Source of the DNA: Levilactobacillus suantsaiihabitans
GTDB taxonomy: Bacteria; Bacillota; Bacilli; Lactobacillales; Lactobacillaceae
Assembly (NCBI RefSeq): GCF_004745505.1
Contig: NZ_RKLX01000009.1
Location: 1 to 64,000, forward strand
DNA: 64,000 nucleotides
Direction: 5' to 3'
The notes under the pieces are model-generated. The model was not told where the DNA came from. It ran no database searches and saw only the letters and a list, made by a program, of their open reading frames with translations. A program made the position numbers and the translations under genes. Numbering within the stretch: position 1 is the first letter of the stretch; every line of letters starts with the position of its first letter. This document shows, one piece after another, positions 18,116 through 27,250 of this stretch.

Positions 18116-18122
18116 GGTTTAC

Positions 18123-18578
18123 CTAATCCGCAAGCATGCGGTCAATCGTCTTTTCTAATTGTAAGGCACCCTGGTGCGAAACACAAACGGTCAAGACCGA
18201 ACTGTCGTCGCCCACCGTCCCAAAAACAAACTCATATCGCATCTGGTCCAACAGTGACGCAATGACTGGGCCGTTGCCGGGTAAGACCTTGAGAATCGTG
18301 AATTGGTCTTGCACCGCAAAGGATATGTAAGCATTTTGTAAGGTCCGTTGGAGTTTCTTTTGGGTGTCGATCTTCTTTTGGACGGGCAGACTGTACCGGT
18401 AACCGCCAGATTCTGCCGGCAGTTTGACCAGTTGCATCTCCTTGATATCCCGCGAAATGGTCGCTTGCGTCACGTGGATACCGTCCTCTTCTAATAGCCG
18501 GACAAAGTCCTCTTGCCGCTCAATTTCTCGCGATGTCAGTAATCGCTTGAGTAATTGTTGGCGTTCCTGCTTCTTCAT
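18123..18578 (-). CDS. argR: Arginine repressor/regulator ArgR
   Basis: A 151-residue regulator of arginine metabolism. The N-terminal winged helix contains TQATISRDIKEM (about 37-48), the DNA-recognition helix. The C-terminal oligomerisation and arginine-binding domain carries GNGPVIASLLD and GTVGDDSSVL, with the Asp pair that contacts arginine. ATG at 18578 follows AAGGGGGGCTAGGT. It is downstream of tlyA by 92 bases with a candidate ARG box in between, suggesting autoregulation. Confidence 0.94.
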   Translation of the reverse strand: MKKQERQQLLKRLLTSREIERQEDFVRLLEEDGIHVTQATISRDIKEMQLVKLPAESGGYRYSLPVQKKIDTQKKLQRTLQNAYISFAVQDQFTILKVLPGNGPVIASLLDQMRYEFVFGTVGDDSSVLTVCVSHQGALQLEKTIDRMLAD

Positions 18579-18592
18579 ACCTAGCCCCCCTT

Positions 18593-18610
18593 ATGTGATA
18601 AAAATGCATA
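18593..18610 (-). promoter_or_regulatory. Candidate ARG box upstream of argR
   Basis: On the minus strand TATGCATTTTTATCACAT resembles the ArgR operator core (TG-N-AT, four A/T, AT). It lies between a TATGAT -10-like hexamer and the argR start. The right half fits imperfectly. Confidence 0.35.
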
Positions 18611-18670
18611 ATCTTATCATATACCAGACCTAAGTATTTGGAAAGTAAATTCTCATAAATTTCTCATAAT

Positions 18671-19486
18671 CTATTGTTTTAAGCCTTTGTAGGCAGCGTC
18701 AATGGTGTCTGCCACCGAGACCGAACTTGCACAAACTGCATGTTTATCAACTGAGCGTAAATGCACGAGGAACTCAATATTCCCTTCACCCCCGCGAATC
18801 GGCGAGAAATCCAGGCCTAAAACGCTATACCCCGTGGCCACGGCAAAGTCGATAATCATCTGGACCACTTGCGTATGCACATCACGGTCACGGACAATGC
18901 CGTGACTGCCCACGTCTTCGCGGTCGGCCTCAAATTGCGGCTTGATCAGCGCCACCACGTCGCCATTCAACGCCAAAATAGCCTTCAAGGGCGGCAAGAT
19001 CATTTTCAGTGAAATAAAGGAGACATCAATGGAAGCAAAGGTGGGCTGGCCCTTGGTGAAGTCAGCTAACTTACTGTACCGGAAATTGGTGTGCTCCATG
19101 ACGATGACCCGTGGATCTTGACGCAACTTCCAGACCAACTGGTTACTGCCGACATCCAACGCGTAACTGAGCTTGGCACCATTTTGTAACATCACGTCGG
19201 TGAAGCCCCCGGTCGACGAGCCGATGTCGAGGACCACCCGATCGGTGACGTCGATGTCAAAGGCCTTTAACGCCTTGGCCAACTTGAATCCGCCTCGCGA
19301 AACGTAGGGCAAGGGATGGCCCTTCAAATGCAGTTCCGTATCCACGGGAATCAAAGAACCCGGCTTGTCCAACCGCTCTTCATTCGTTCCCAAAATCTCA
19401 CCCGCCATCACGGCGCGTTTAGCATCATCTAACGACGTGTACAAGCCCTGTTCGACTAAGAGGTCAGCGACCCGTTTTTTCTTCAT
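18671..19486 (-). CDS. tlyA: TlyA-type rRNA 2'-O-methyltransferase (hemolysin A family)
   Basis: This 271-residue protein has an N-terminal S4 RNA-binding domain (about 1-64) and an FtsJ-like methyltransferase domain. It shows YVSRGGFKLAKAL, the SAM-binding LDIGSSTGGFTD and SFISL, followed by KPQFE. The family methylates rRNA; the older hemolysin name reflects secondary effects. It directly abuts ispA, ending the xseAB-ispA-tlyA series before argR. Confidence 0.9.
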   Translation of the reverse strand: MKKKRVADLLVEQGLYTSLDDAKRAVMAGEILGTNEERLDKPGSLIPVDTELHLKGHPLPYVSRGGFKLAKALKAFDIDVTDRVVLDIGSSTGGFTDVMLQNGAKLSYALDVGSNQLVWKLRQDPRVIVMEHTNFRYSKLADFTKGQPTFASIDVSFISLKMILPPLKAILALNGDVVALIKPQFEADREDVGSHGIVRDRDVHTQVVQMIIDFAVATGYSVLGLDFSPIRGGEGNIEFLVHLRSVDKHAVCASSVSVADTIDAAYKGLKQ

Positions 19487-20389
19487 CTATTTCACCCGTT
19501 TCGTATCAAAATAACTAAAGAACGCGGCTAACAGCTCGGTATCCACTGATGCCGGTACCGCTTGCAGGGCGGCCTGTCCCTGAGCAATCGTCTGGATCAA
19601 GGCCTGATTGGCCCCGACCAGCCCCAGCTTGCCCGGATAGGTGTTCTTGGCCTCGCCCGCATCCTTTTGGGTCGCCTTGCCCAATTCGGCCGGCGTGCTC
19701 ACGACATCCAAGATGTCATCGTAGATCTGAAAGGCCAGCCCAAAGGCATCCGCAAATTGGAGGTACGGTGCCCACTGCGTTTGCGGTGCTCCCGCCAAGA
19801 TCAACCCGGCCTGGACCGCGTAGTGCAGCAGAGCACCTGTCTTTTCGCGGTGCAAGACCCGCAATTGGGCCATCGGCAGGTCCACGTGTTCGTTTTGGAC
19901 ATCCTTGGCCTGACCGGCCACCATGCCGTGAGGACCCGCGGCGACGGCCAAGGCCTGAACCAGCGCTGCCTGCGTGGTCGCCGGCAGGTCGGTTGCCGTT
20001 AGCCATTGAAAGGCCAGCGTTAACAGCCCGTCACCGGCCAACGTGGCCATCCCCGCCCCAAACTTCATGTGGTTGGTGGGTTCACCCCGCCGCAAGGCAT
20101 CGTTATCCATCGCCGGTAGGTCGTCATGGATCAACGAATAGGTGTGCAACAATTCTAGTGCCATGACCGGCCGCCAGTCGCGCTGGTCGTCAAACGGCGC
20201 GCCCAGCGTTTGCATCGTCGCTACCGTTAACAGTGGCCGCAACCGTTTACCCCCCGCCAAGACGGAGTAGCTCATGGCTTCGGCCAACCGCGCATCGCCA
20301 CTATCGGTCGCAATCGCGTCTGCCAGGGGCGCGTTTAGCCGCGGCACCCAGGTTGTTTCAAAGGTTTGGAGCCGTGAATCAATCGGCAT
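19487..20389 (-). CDS. ispA: Farnesyl diphosphate synthase (short-chain polyprenyl synthase)
   Basis: About 300 residues; condenses DMAPP and IPP to geranyl and farnesyl diphosphate, precursors of undecaprenyl phosphate. The first Asp-rich motif is [10 protein letters not shown] and the second YDDILDV, with GGKRLRP upstream. I chose the ATG at 20389 (MPIDSRL), which has GGGGG eight bases upstream. Starts at 20395 or 20416 are possible and would only lengthen the overlap with xseB. It is translationally coupled to xseB and followed immediately by tlyA. Confidence 0.93.
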   Translation of the reverse strand: MPIDSRLQTFETTWVPRLNAPLADAIATDSGDARLAEAMSYSVLAGGKRLRPLLTVATMQTLGAPFDDQRDWRPVMALELLHTYSLIHDDLPAMDNDALRRGEPTNHMKFGAGMATLAGDGLLTLAFQWLTATDLPATTQAALVQALAVAAGPHGMVAGQAKDVQNEHVDLPMAQLRVLHREKTGALLHYAVQAGLILAGAPQTQWAPYLQFADAFGLAFQIYDDILDVVSTPAELGKATQKDAGEAKNTYPGKLGLVGANQALIQTIAQGQAALQAVPASVDTELLAAFFSYFDTKRVK

Positions 20390-20627
20390 CCCCATTGCCC
20401 CCTTGTGGCGTTTCAAAGGCGACTTCTTGGTCTGAATCGTTCATCATGGTCGTCAACGTCTTTTCGGCATCTTGCAAGGTCGCTTGTAGGCTCTTGCTCA
20501 ACGCCACCCCTTTTTGAAATTGGTCCAGGGCTTGTTCCAAAGGAATGTCGCCTTGTTCCAACTGCGACACAATGGTCTCTAAGGTGGTCAAATTCTCTTC
20601 AAAAGTTGGTTGTTTTTCATCACTCAT
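20379..20627 (-). CDS. xseB: Exodeoxyribonuclease VII small subunit
   Basis: An 82-residue helical small subunit. The conserved pattern [23 protein letters not shown] is split across residues 9-31 and is followed by ALDQFQKGV. It partners XseA in degrading single-stranded DNA from mismatch and recombination intermediates. It overlaps xseA by 8 bases and ispA by 11, so expression is coupled. Confidence 0.94.
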   Translation of the reverse strand: MSDEKQPTFEENLTTLETIVSQLEQGDIPLEQALDQFQKGVALSKSLQATLQDAEKTLTTMMNDSDQEVAFETPQGGNGDAD

Positions 20628-21972
20628 GGTTAGCCTCCGTTGCTGGTGTGATTGTCTTGATCTCTGCTTCTGCCGTGCCGTCGCTCAAATGAATCGTGGC
20701 GGTAGTGGGCTTAAGGTCCACGACACTCTTAACCACGTGGTCGTTTTGCGTCACGTAACTGTACCCTCTGCCCATGATCTTCAGGGGACTCAAATAATCC
20801 AGTCCATTGATCAATTGGGCCACGTGTTCTTGGGTCGTCGTCAAATAGCGCTTGGCTTCGGTGTTCAGCCGCGCCGTCGTTTGGCTCACGGTCAATTGGT
20901 CACGGTGGACCCGCTCCAACGGCGATTGGCTCCGCAAGCCCTGTCGCGCCAACTGAAAGCGTTGCTCGCGTTGGCGTAATTGCGTCTGCATGCTTTGTCC
21001 CAAGGCCTGTTGGGCCCGGTCAAGCCGCTGCACGTAGGTTTCGTACAGGCGTTGCGGTTGACGGAACACGTAGGCCGTCATCAATTTATTCAAACGTTCT
21101 TGTTGGAACGTAATGCGGTTGTTCATCGCATTAAAGAGCCGCGTGCGTTGCTGGCTCAGCTTCAATAGTTCCTCGCTCAAGACCGGCACGGCCAGTTCGG
21201 CCGCCGCGGTCGGCGTTGCGGCCCGTACATCGGCCACTAGATCGGCAATCGTGGTATCCGTTTCGTGGCCGACCGAGGAAATGATCGGTAACCGACTGGC
21301 AGCAATGGCCCGGGCCACGCTTTCTTCGTTAAAGGGCCAGAGGTCTTCGATCGACCCACCACCCCGGCCAATGATCAGTGTGTCAAACGAGCCATTGGCG
21401 TTGGCCCGTTGGATTTGACGCACGATATCGGGAGCCGCCGCATCTCCCTGGACCACTGCCGGATACAACACGATCTGGGCAATCGGATAACGCCGCCGCG
21501 TGGTCGTGATGATATCCCGAATGACGGCCCCACTGGGACTGGTGACGACCGCAATGCGCTTGGGAAAGCGCGGTAACGGCCGTTTGGGCGCCGTAAAGAG
21601 GCCTTCATCGGCCAATTTTTGTTTCAACTGTTCATAGGCTTGATATAACTGACCCACGCCGTCCGGTTCCATCCGTTCCACGTAGATCTGATAATTCCCG
21701 GTCGGTTCGTACAACGAGATGCGGCCGGTCACCAGAACCTTCATCCCGGTCTCCGGCGTGAATTTCAGCTTCTCAAAAGCCGACTTAAACATAATCGCGC
21801 TGATCTTGGCGTGGTCGTCTTTCAAGCTAAAGTATTGATGGGCGTGCGGCCGCAGGCGAAAGTTGGAGATTTCCCCCGTCAGGTAGACCTTGCCCAAATA
21901 CGGGTCCACGTCGAATTTGCGCTTTAAATACTGGGTCAGCGCCGTAACCGTTAAATAATCAGTTTGTGCCAC
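20620..21972 (-). CDS. xseA: Exodeoxyribonuclease VII large subunit
   Basis: About 450 residues. An N-terminal OB fold ([13 protein letters not shown]... GEISNFR) is followed by the catalytic domain with [13 protein letters not shown] and [16 protein letters not shown], then a long coiled-coil C-terminus. I place the start at the GTG at 21972 (VAQTDYLTV), which follows a GGAGTGAGG ribosome binding site and matches the family N-terminus. The frame is open nine codons further. It overlaps folD by 14 bases. Confidence 0.93.
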   Translation of the reverse strand: MAQTDYLTVTALTQYLKRKFDVDPYLGKVYLTGEISNFRLRPHAHQYFSLKDDHAKISAIMFKSAFEKLKFTPETGMKVLVTGRISLYEPTGNYQIYVERMEPDGVGQLYQAYEQLKQKLADEGLFTAPKRPLPRFPKRIAVVTSPSGAVIRDIITTTRRRYPIAQIVLYPAVVQGDAAAPDIVRQIQRANANGSFDTLIIGRGGGSIEDLWPFNEESVARAIAASRLPIISSVGHETDTTIADLVADVRAATPTAAAELAVPVLSEELLKLSQQRTRLFNAMNNRITFQQERLNKLMTAYVFRQPQRLYETYVQRLDRAQQALGQSMQTQLRQREQRFQLARQGLRSQSPLERVHRDQLTVSQTTARLNTEAKRYLTTTQEHVAQLINGLDYLSPLKIMGRGYSYVTQNDHVVKSVVDLKPTTATIHLSDGTAEAEIKTITPATEANHE

Positions 21973-22825
21973 GTTCCTCACTCCACTCACAAAGGTCAAC
22001 CGTCTGTTGCATTAGCGTCGCAATCGTCATGGGCCCAACACCTCCGGGAACTGGCGTGATGGCCCCCGCCCGTTTCACGACGCCATCGAAGTCCACGTCA
22101 CCGGTCAACTTGCCGTTCTCATCACGGTCCATCCCCACGTCGATGACGATAGCTCCGGGTTTGACGTCCGTCTCCTTGATCAAATGCGTAACGCCGGTCG
22201 CCACAACCAACACGTCGGCCTGTTGGGTCAACGCGCTCAGGTCCTTGGTGTACACGTGCGCCACACTGACCGTCATGTCGGCGTTTAGCAGCATTGAGGC
22301 CATGGGCCGGCCCACGATCATACTACGGCCGACGACGACCGCGTGCTTGCCCCGTAAATGGGTGTGCAGCGAGTCCAACATGGTCATAATCCCCCGCGGC
22401 GTGCACGAAACGGGGTGATGGCCCGGTAAGTTGGCAAAGAGCCGACCGACGTTTAATGGATGGAAGCCATCCACGTCCTTGGCCGGGTCGATGTGGGCGA
22501 CCACTGCTTGTTCATCCAAGCCCGCGGGTAAGGGTGATTGGACCAGGATGCCATGAATGGCTGGGTCCTGATTATATTCGGTCACGACTTGTAACAGGTC
22601 CGCTTGCGAAATCGTTGCGGGAAGTTGCCGCACCACTGAGTTGATGCCCAGTTGGCCGGCCTTCTTGTGCTTGTTACGCACGTAAATGGCGCTGGCGGGA
22701 TCGTCACCCACAATAATCACTGCTAAACCGGGCACGATGCCGCGCTGGGCTAAACTTGCCACCCGGTCCTTAGTTTGGGCGTTGAGGTCCTTGGCCAGTT
22801 GCTTACCGTCAATAATGGTCGTCAT
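21959..22825 (-). CDS. folD: Methylenetetrahydrofolate dehydrogenase/cyclohydrolase
   Basis: A 288-residue bifunctional enzyme that oxidises 5,10-methylene-THF to 10-formyl-THF for purine and fMet synthesis. It has YVRNKHKKAGQLGI with the catalytic lysine, the Rossmann GRSMIVGRPMASML and the C-terminal PVPGGVGPMTIATLM. ATG at 22825 is preceded by a GGGAGGAAG ribosome binding site. It starts the folD-xseAB-ispA-tlyA run and lies downstream of a composite PE repeat. Confidence 0.96.
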   Translation of the reverse strand: MTTIIDGKQLAKDLNAQTKDRVASLAQRGIVPGLAVIIVGDDPASAIYVRNKHKKAGQLGINSVVRQLPATISQADLLQVVTEYNQDPAIHGILVQSPLPAGLDEQAVVAHIDPAKDVDGFHPLNVGRLFANLPGHHPVSCTPRGIMTMLDSLHTHLRGKHAVVVGRSMIVGRPMASMLLNADMTVSVAHVYTKDLSALTQQADVLVVATGVTHLIKETDVKPGAIVIDVGMDRDENGKLTGDVDFDGVVKRAGAITPVPGGVGPMTIATLMQQTVDLCEWSEERGTN

Positions 22826-22974
22826 GAAGTACTTCCTCCCGTAAATTTCAAGTTATCTTCCATTTTAGCATAGTTGCCCTGAAAACGGGACTGCATCGTA
22901 GCGCAAAATGACCCGGAAGCTACCCGTTAAATGCGTTAACCTTTTGTCAGTCGATAGGGTCTGGTGAAGGAAAA

Positions 22975-23208
22975 AGAGTGTGACGACAGGCGGTTAACTG
23001 GCGAGCATTAACGGTGTTAGGCGGATAATCCCGGTTCTGGATTATTTGTCTAGCAGTGTTAAGCGGAACCAGTTGCCTGTTGGCGCACGTTTCGGCCATG
23101 AGGCCACTTTGAGACGTGGTCTTTGGCTCAAAGCGAGGTGTCGAGACCGCCCTCTGGCTTGGCCCGCCCCAGCGTTCCAACCCATATTTGGCGAACGGTA
23201 GGCGGCCA
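22975..23208 (+). repeat. Composite repeat: PE-2 copy a joined to half a PE-1 (copy D)
   Basis: PE-2 occupies 22975-23097. The apical stem pairs in full over 17 positions, four of them G-U wobbles, around a CGGTTCT loop; the basal stem is AACTGG with CCAGTT. After CACGTTTCGGCCATGAGGCC comes a PE-1 half with hairpin CTTTGAG...CTCAAAG and the end CCCATATTTGGCGAAC (23181-23196). The same junction is seen at 8374-8705. It lies between nusB and folD. Confidence 0.85.
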
Positions 23209-23401
23209 GTTCGTATCATGTGACTGTAAACGACTATTTTTGACGTCATGAATCGCATGCTAACAGTAGTTCCAGCTGATTGCCGGCTTTCAAGCTTCAG
23301 GTTCACTCTGGATTCGCCCGCACCCCGGGCTGGCGGCGACATCTGACTTGCATAACCAAAAAAGACTGACCGCTAAATACTAGCAGTCAGTCGATTTGTG
23401 A

Positions 23402-23830
23402 CTAGGATTGTGAATCCAAAGGTTCGTCCAACGTGTGCGCGAGCACCCCGTTGATGAACCGACGAGACCGGTCATCGCTGAAGTTCTTGGCCAATTCCAA
23501 GGCTTCGTTGACGGCGACTCTATTCGGCACGTCTTCCACGTAGTCAATTTCATAAAAAGCGATCCGCATGATCACCAAGTCAGTCTTGGCGATCCGCTTG
23601 AGTTGCCAGCCAGTGCTCAGGTACTGGTCGATTTTCGCATCCAAGTCAGCTTGGTGTGCCAAAACGCCAGTAACCAGCGTCTGGAGGTATTCAGGCACCG
23701 GAACGGTTTGGTCGGGGTCATCCGTCAAAACACGTTGATACAACGCATCGTGATCGGCATCAGGATTGGCGTTCAATGCAAAGAGCATTTGAAATGCACG
23801 TTCCCGAATTTGATGTCGTGTAAGTGTCAC
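23402..23830 (-). CDS. nusB: Transcription antitermination factor NusB
   Basis: A 142-residue all-helical RNA-binding protein that works with NusA, NusE and NusG in rRNA antitermination. It shows the typical N-terminus RHQIRERAFQMLFAL, IAKTDLVIMRIAFYEI and VNEALELAKNF...FINGVLA. The ATG overlaps the Asp23-family stop by four bases. The order efp-asp23-nusB matches other lactobacilli. Confidence 0.94.
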   Translation of the reverse strand: MTLTRHQIRERAFQMLFALNANPDADHDALYQRVLTDDPDQTVPVPEYLQTLVTGVLAHQADLDAKIDQYLSTGWQLKRIAKTDLVIMRIAFYEIDYVEDVPNRVAVNEALELAKNFSDDRSRRFINGVLAHTLDEPLDSQS

Positions 23831-24270
23831 TTTTGGTCACTGTCTCCTTCATCGCTCTGGTCAAACAGGTTATCAGGGTCGACCTGTTGCGCCGTCTTTT
23901 CGGGAATAACGCCCTCAACGTGTACGTTAACTTCACGCAACTTCAGGTCCGTCATGAACAACAATTGTTGCTTCACGTTATCTTGAATGGCCAAGGCAAC
24001 CTTCGGAACCGCTACCCCGTAGTTCAAGTAAACGTAAACGTCAACTGCTAATTCGTCGCCGTCAAAGACCAGCTTCACGCCCTTACCGTGTTGTTCCTTA
24101 CGACCCAACAGTTCGGTGACGCTATTCGCTAAAGAACCCCGCATCCGAGCGACGCCTTCGGTTTGGCTAGCCGCAATGCCGACGATGATTTCGAGGACTT
24201 GCGGTGCCACTTCGATTTTGCCCAAAGCAGGTTCCTTGGATTCTAAAATAATATTAGTATCTTCTGCCAT
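23827..24270 (-). CDS. Asp23/Gls24 family envelope stress protein
   Basis: This 147-residue protein belongs to the Asp23/Gls24 (YqhY) family. The core has APQVLEIIVGIAASQTEGVARM, split across residues 23-44, followed by VYVYLNYGVAVPKVA. Members sit at the membrane or in the cytosol and affect cell-wall or lipid homeostasis; in Bacillus the yqhY gene is likewise between accBC/efp-like genes and nusB. The acidic C-terminus (DEGDSDQK) overlaps nusB by four bases. Confidence 0.9.
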   Translation of the reverse strand: MAEDTNIILESKEPALGKIEVAPQVLEIIVGIAASQTEGVARMRGSLANSVTELLGRKEQHGKGVKLVFDGDELAVDVYVYLNYGVAVPKVALAIQDNVKQQLLFMTDLKLREVNVHVEGVIPEKTAQQVDPDNLFDQSDEGDSDQK

Positions 24271-24309
24271 TCGTTGACCCTCCCTTACTGATTCAATGGA
24301 TCGTAAAAC

Positions 24310-24870
24310 CTAGGCGCGAGAAATGTAAGTCCCATCGGTTGAGTTGATGGAGAGCTTGTCGCCTTCGTTAACGAAGAATGGCACTTGAACAACCAAGCCC
24401 GTGTTCATGGTAGCTGGCTTGGAACCACCAGAAGCGGTGTTCCCCTTGATGCCAGGTTCCGTCGCAACGACTTCCAAGACTACCGTGTTTGGTACTTCGA
24501 TTCCCAGCACTTCGGAACCGTATTGAACCAAGTCAACGTTCATGTTTTCTTGTAAGTAAGGCAGTTGGTCCTTGATCTGTTCGCCAGGCACTTCAATTTG
24601 TTCGAAGTTGTCGGTGTCCATGAAGACCCGGTTGTCGCCGTCTTCGTACAGGTATTGCATGGAACGCGTTTGGATATCCGCTTGTTCCATCTTAGCACCG
24701 GCACGGAAAGTCTTTTCTTGAACGGCACCCGTCCGTAAGTTCTTCAGCTTTGAACGAACGAAAGCGCCACCCTTACCAGGCTTAACGTGTTGGAATTCAA
24801 TGATGCGCCAGATTGCGTGATCGACTTCAATTGTTAAACCATTTTTAAAATCAGCAGTAGAAATTGCCAT
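24310..24870 (-). CDS. efp: Elongation factor P
   Basis: A 186-residue three-domain factor that relieves ribosome stalling at polyproline. The KOW-like domain I contains VKPGKGGAF, with Lys33 at the loop tip that is modified in many bacteria. The C-terminal OB domains end with [17 protein letters not shown]. It starts 76 bases after pepP, with a good GGAGG ribosome binding site. The pepP-efp-asp23-nusB order is common in Firmicutes. Confidence 0.96.
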   Translation of the reverse strand: MAISTADFKNGLTIEVDHAIWRIIEFQHVKPGKGGAFVRSKLKNLRTGAVQEKTFRAGAKMEQADIQTRSMQYLYEDGDNRVFMDTDNFEQIEVPGEQIKDQLPYLQENMNVDLVQYGSEVLGIEVPNTVVLEVVATEPGIKGNTASGGSKPATMNTGLVVQVPFFVNEGDKLSINSTDGTYISRA

Positions 24871-24946
24871 AATGTGTTAGCCTCCTAAAATATGTCCTCT
24901 TTATAATATCAATTCTTACCCATAAAAAGCAAGATTGGCGTGCCAC

Positions 24947-26011
24947 TTACAGAATAATTAAATTTCGCGGCACGGTCGTCAGGATTTCATGACCGGTCCG
25001 GGTGACCAACAGATCATCTTCAATCCGAATGCCCCCCTTGCCCGTGAAGTAGACCCCGGGTTCAACAGTGATGACCTCATTGGGGGCCAAAACGTCCGGC
25101 CACCCGCGGCCAATGTTGGGGCCTTCATGGATATCCAAACCAATCCCGTGGCCAGTACCGTGGATGAAGGCGGGACCGTAGCCCTGATCAGTTAAGTATT
25201 GCCGGCCAATCACGTCCAGCTCATCGCCAGTCGCGCCGGGACGAACCGCCGCCATGATCTTTTCTTGAGCCGTTTGCACGGCGCGATAGGCCGCCGTTAG
25301 TTCGGCGCCGGGATCGCCCAAGGCCACGGTCCGGGTCAGATCCGAGGTGTAGCCGTCCACGTAAAAGCCACAGTCAATGGTGACCAATTCGCCGGTTGCT
25401 AAGACCTTGTCACTAGCCTGCCCATGGGGCCAAGCGGACCGCACGCCACTGGCCACGATGGTCCCAAAGCTGGGACCAGTGGCGCCGTGGTCTTGCATCC
25501 ACCGTTCTAGCCACTGAGCCGCCTGCCGTTCGGTCATGCCCGCGTGCAGCACTTCCAACAAGGCCAAGACGCCCTCACTGGTCAATGCCGTCGCCCGGCG
25601 AATCGCGGCCACCTCGGCGGGTTCTTTGACTTGACGCAACTCGTCGATCACATTTTTCAGTGGGACGATGTCCGTCATCAAATGCTCATCTAGCCACTCA
25701 AACTCGGCTAAGGTTAAACTATCTTCAATTCCCAGTACCGTGGCCCCAGCGGCCTCTAAGGCATCATCTACGGCTTGTAAGTAGTCGCGGGTGATGGTTT
25801 TCGGTACCGCTGGCATCGTACTGGCCAACTCGGCCTCATAACGCGCGTCCGTAATGAACACGGCGTCATTTTGCGTCACCAACAGATACCCGTCACCGGA
25901 TTCGACACTGGTCCCCACCAGATAACGTTGATTACTAGGGGAAGACACCAAAAAACTATCAATACTCAGTCCTGCAAACTTGGCCTGCAGGCGTTCGATT
26001 CTAGTCGTCAT
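24947..26011 (-). CDS. pepP: Xaa-Pro aminopeptidase/dipeptidase (M24B)
   Basis: A 354-residue cytosolic metallopeptidase that releases residues next to proline. The creatinase N-domain (1-130) is followed by the pita-bread domain. Metal ligands are visible in IDCGFYVDGYTSDLTRT (two Asp), HGTGHGIGLDIHE (His), TVEPGVY (Glu) and RIEDD (Glu). Whether it prefers dipeptides or longer peptides cannot be told from sequence. It pairs with efp, as in Bacillus YqhT-Efp. Confidence 0.92.
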   Translation of the reverse strand: MTTRIERLQAKFAGLSIDSFLVSSPSNQRYLVGTSVESGDGYLLVTQNDAVFITDARYEAELASTMPAVPKTITRDYLQAVDDALEAAGATVLGIEDSLTLAEFEWLDEHLMTDIVPLKNVIDELRQVKEPAEVAAIRRATALTSEGVLALLEVLHAGMTERQAAQWLERWMQDHGATGPSFGTIVASGVRSAWPHGQASDKVLATGELVTIDCGFYVDGYTSDLTRTVALGDPGAELTAAYRAVQTAQEKIMAAVRPGATGDELDVIGRQYLTDQGYGPAFIHGTGHGIGLDIHEGPNIGRGWPDVLAPNEVITVEPGVYFTGKGGIRIEDDLLVTRTGHEILTTVPRNLIIL

Positions 26012-26035
26012 TTAACCTCAGCCTCCTTGAAGATT

Positions 26036-26085
26036 GGAAGAAAAAAGAAGAACTCAAAGCGAATTGGTCTCGCCTCAAGCTCTTC
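26036..26085 (-). terminator. Terminator of the rplU-prp-rpmA operon
   Basis: On the minus strand GAAGAGCT...GGCGA pairs with CGCTTTGAGTTCTTC and is followed by TTTTTTC. A separate short hairpin ACGAGG-TTTT-CCTCGT (about 26090-26105) precedes it. Confidence 0.75.
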
Positions 26086-26109
26086 AGTCGTTACGAGGAA
26101 AACCTCGTG

Positions 26110-26409
26110 TTATTTAGCTGCTTCTTCTGCAACTGGGTATACGGATACTTGGCGCTTGTCACGGCCCAGACGCTCGAATTTAACGACGCCAGCAGCCTTA
26201 GCAAACAACGTATCGTCACCACCGCGGCCTACGTTCAAGCCTGGGTAGATGTGCGTCCCACGTTGGCGGTAAAGGATAGAACCAGTGGTAACCGTCGAAC
26301 CATCAGCAGCCTTCGTCCCAAGACGACGACCAGCAGAGTCACGACCGTTAGCAGTGGACCCACCACCTTTATGGTGAGAGAAGAATTGTAAGTTCATGTT
26401 CATCAGCAT
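26110..26409 (-). CDS. rpmA: 50S ribosomal protein L27 with cleavable N-terminus
   Basis: 99 residues. The mature core begins with [14 protein letters not shown]. The start is the ATG at 26409, with GGAGG eight bases upstream, giving [10 protein letters not shown] in front of the core. This short extension ending in LQFF is the Firmicutes form that the Prp protease removes before L27 joins the ribosome. The gene for Prp lies immediately upstream. A GTG three codons earlier is unlikely. Confidence 0.95.
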   Translation of the reverse strand: MLMNMNLQFFSHHKGGGSTANGRDSAGRRLGTKAADGSTVTTGSILYRQRGTHIYPGLNVGRGGDDTLFAKAAGVVKFERLGRDKRQVSVYPVAEEAAK

Positions 26410-26427
26410 AAGTTTCACCTCCGCAAT

Positions 26428-26766
26428 TTAGTCTTTGATTTCAGCGAATTCAACAAAATCCGCGTAATTTGTGGCGACATCTCTTAACCCATCCGCAAAA
26501 CTCTGGAGGAGTGTTTGTCCCTTAAGTTCGGTCGATGCTTCCAGCTTTGGTGGCAGGTGAACTTCCAGAAAGCCGCCCGCCTGATCACGATTGTCGACTG
26601 ACACCGGAATCTTGGCGACCCGTTGTAAGCCATTAACTGTCGTAATCGCAAGCACCGAAACCGCAGCGCAAACAATGTCTTGACCATACTCACCTGAGTC
26701 AGCGTGGCCAGTGATTTGAAATGAGTTGATTCGCTTCGCACCATAGTGGATTGTCGCGTGAATCAT
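26428..26766 (-). CDS. prp: Prp, cysteine protease that processes L27
   Basis: A 112-residue YsxB-family cysteine protease. The catalytic His21 and Cys33 are in GHADSGEYGQDIVC. It cleaves the L27 N-terminal extension after LQFF, a step essential in staphylococci. It is encoded between rplU and rpmA, which is the usual arrangement and fits with its substrate being the next gene. Confidence 0.94.
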   Translation of the reverse strand: MIHATIHYGAKRINSFQITGHADSGEYGQDIVCAAVSVLAITTVNGLQRVAKIPVSVDNRDQAGGFLEVHLPPKLEASTELKGQTLLQSFADGLRDVATNYADFVEFAEIKD

Positions 26767-26793
26767 CGAGATCGCCTCTCTTATTCGTTAGGC

Positions 26794-27102
26794 TTAAGCG
26801 TTGATAGCATCAACGACAACCTTAGTGTATGGTTGACGGTGACCCTTCTTCGTGTGTTGGCCCTTCTTGGCCTTGTACTTGAAAGTCACAACCTTCTTTT
26901 CCAGACCCTGCTTTTCAACAGTCCCAGTTACGGTTGCACCAGCAACAGTTGGCGTCCCAATCTTAGGCGTGTCGCCACCGACAAAGACAACTTGGTCAAA
27001 AGTAACCTTTTCACCAGCTTCAACGTTCAACTTTTCGACGTAAACAGCTTGGCCTGCTTCGACCTTGTACTGCTTGCCGCCAGTTACGATAATTGCGTAC
27101 AT
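26794..27102 (-). CDS. rplU: 50S ribosomal protein L21
   Basis: A 102-residue ribosomal protein. It begins [18 protein letters not shown] and ends with the basic [19 protein letters not shown] region that binds 23S rRNA. ATG at 27102 follows AAGGAGGTGCACATAC. It is the first gene of rplU-prp-rpmA and has a structured leader. Confidence 0.97.
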   Translation of the reverse strand: MYAIIVTGGKQYKVEAGQAVYVEKLNVEAGEKVTFDQVVFVGGDTPKIGTPTVAGATVTGTVEKQGLEKKVVTFKYKAKKGQHTKKGHRQPYTKVVVDAINA

Positions 27103-27235
27103 GTATGTGCACCTCCTTCATACTTTTAGACTTAGACTCGCCGAAAACGAGTGCTCCGCAAGCGGAAAACTTAAAACTCGTCCCGAGCGGTTGCAGCTGT
27201 GGAAGTCCACAAATACAACATGAAAATTGTACTTG
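27103..27235 (-). promoter_or_regulatory. Probable L21 leader (ribosomal protein autoregulation)
   Basis: The rplU 5' region has several hairpins on the minus strand: TGTGGACTTCCACA, a stem built on CCGCTTGCGG, and CTCG...CGAG. Its position fits the L21 leader found before rplU in Firmicutes. I rely on position and hairpins, not on a covariance match. Confidence 0.5.
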
Positions 27236-27250
27236 ATGGGGCCCTTCGTG

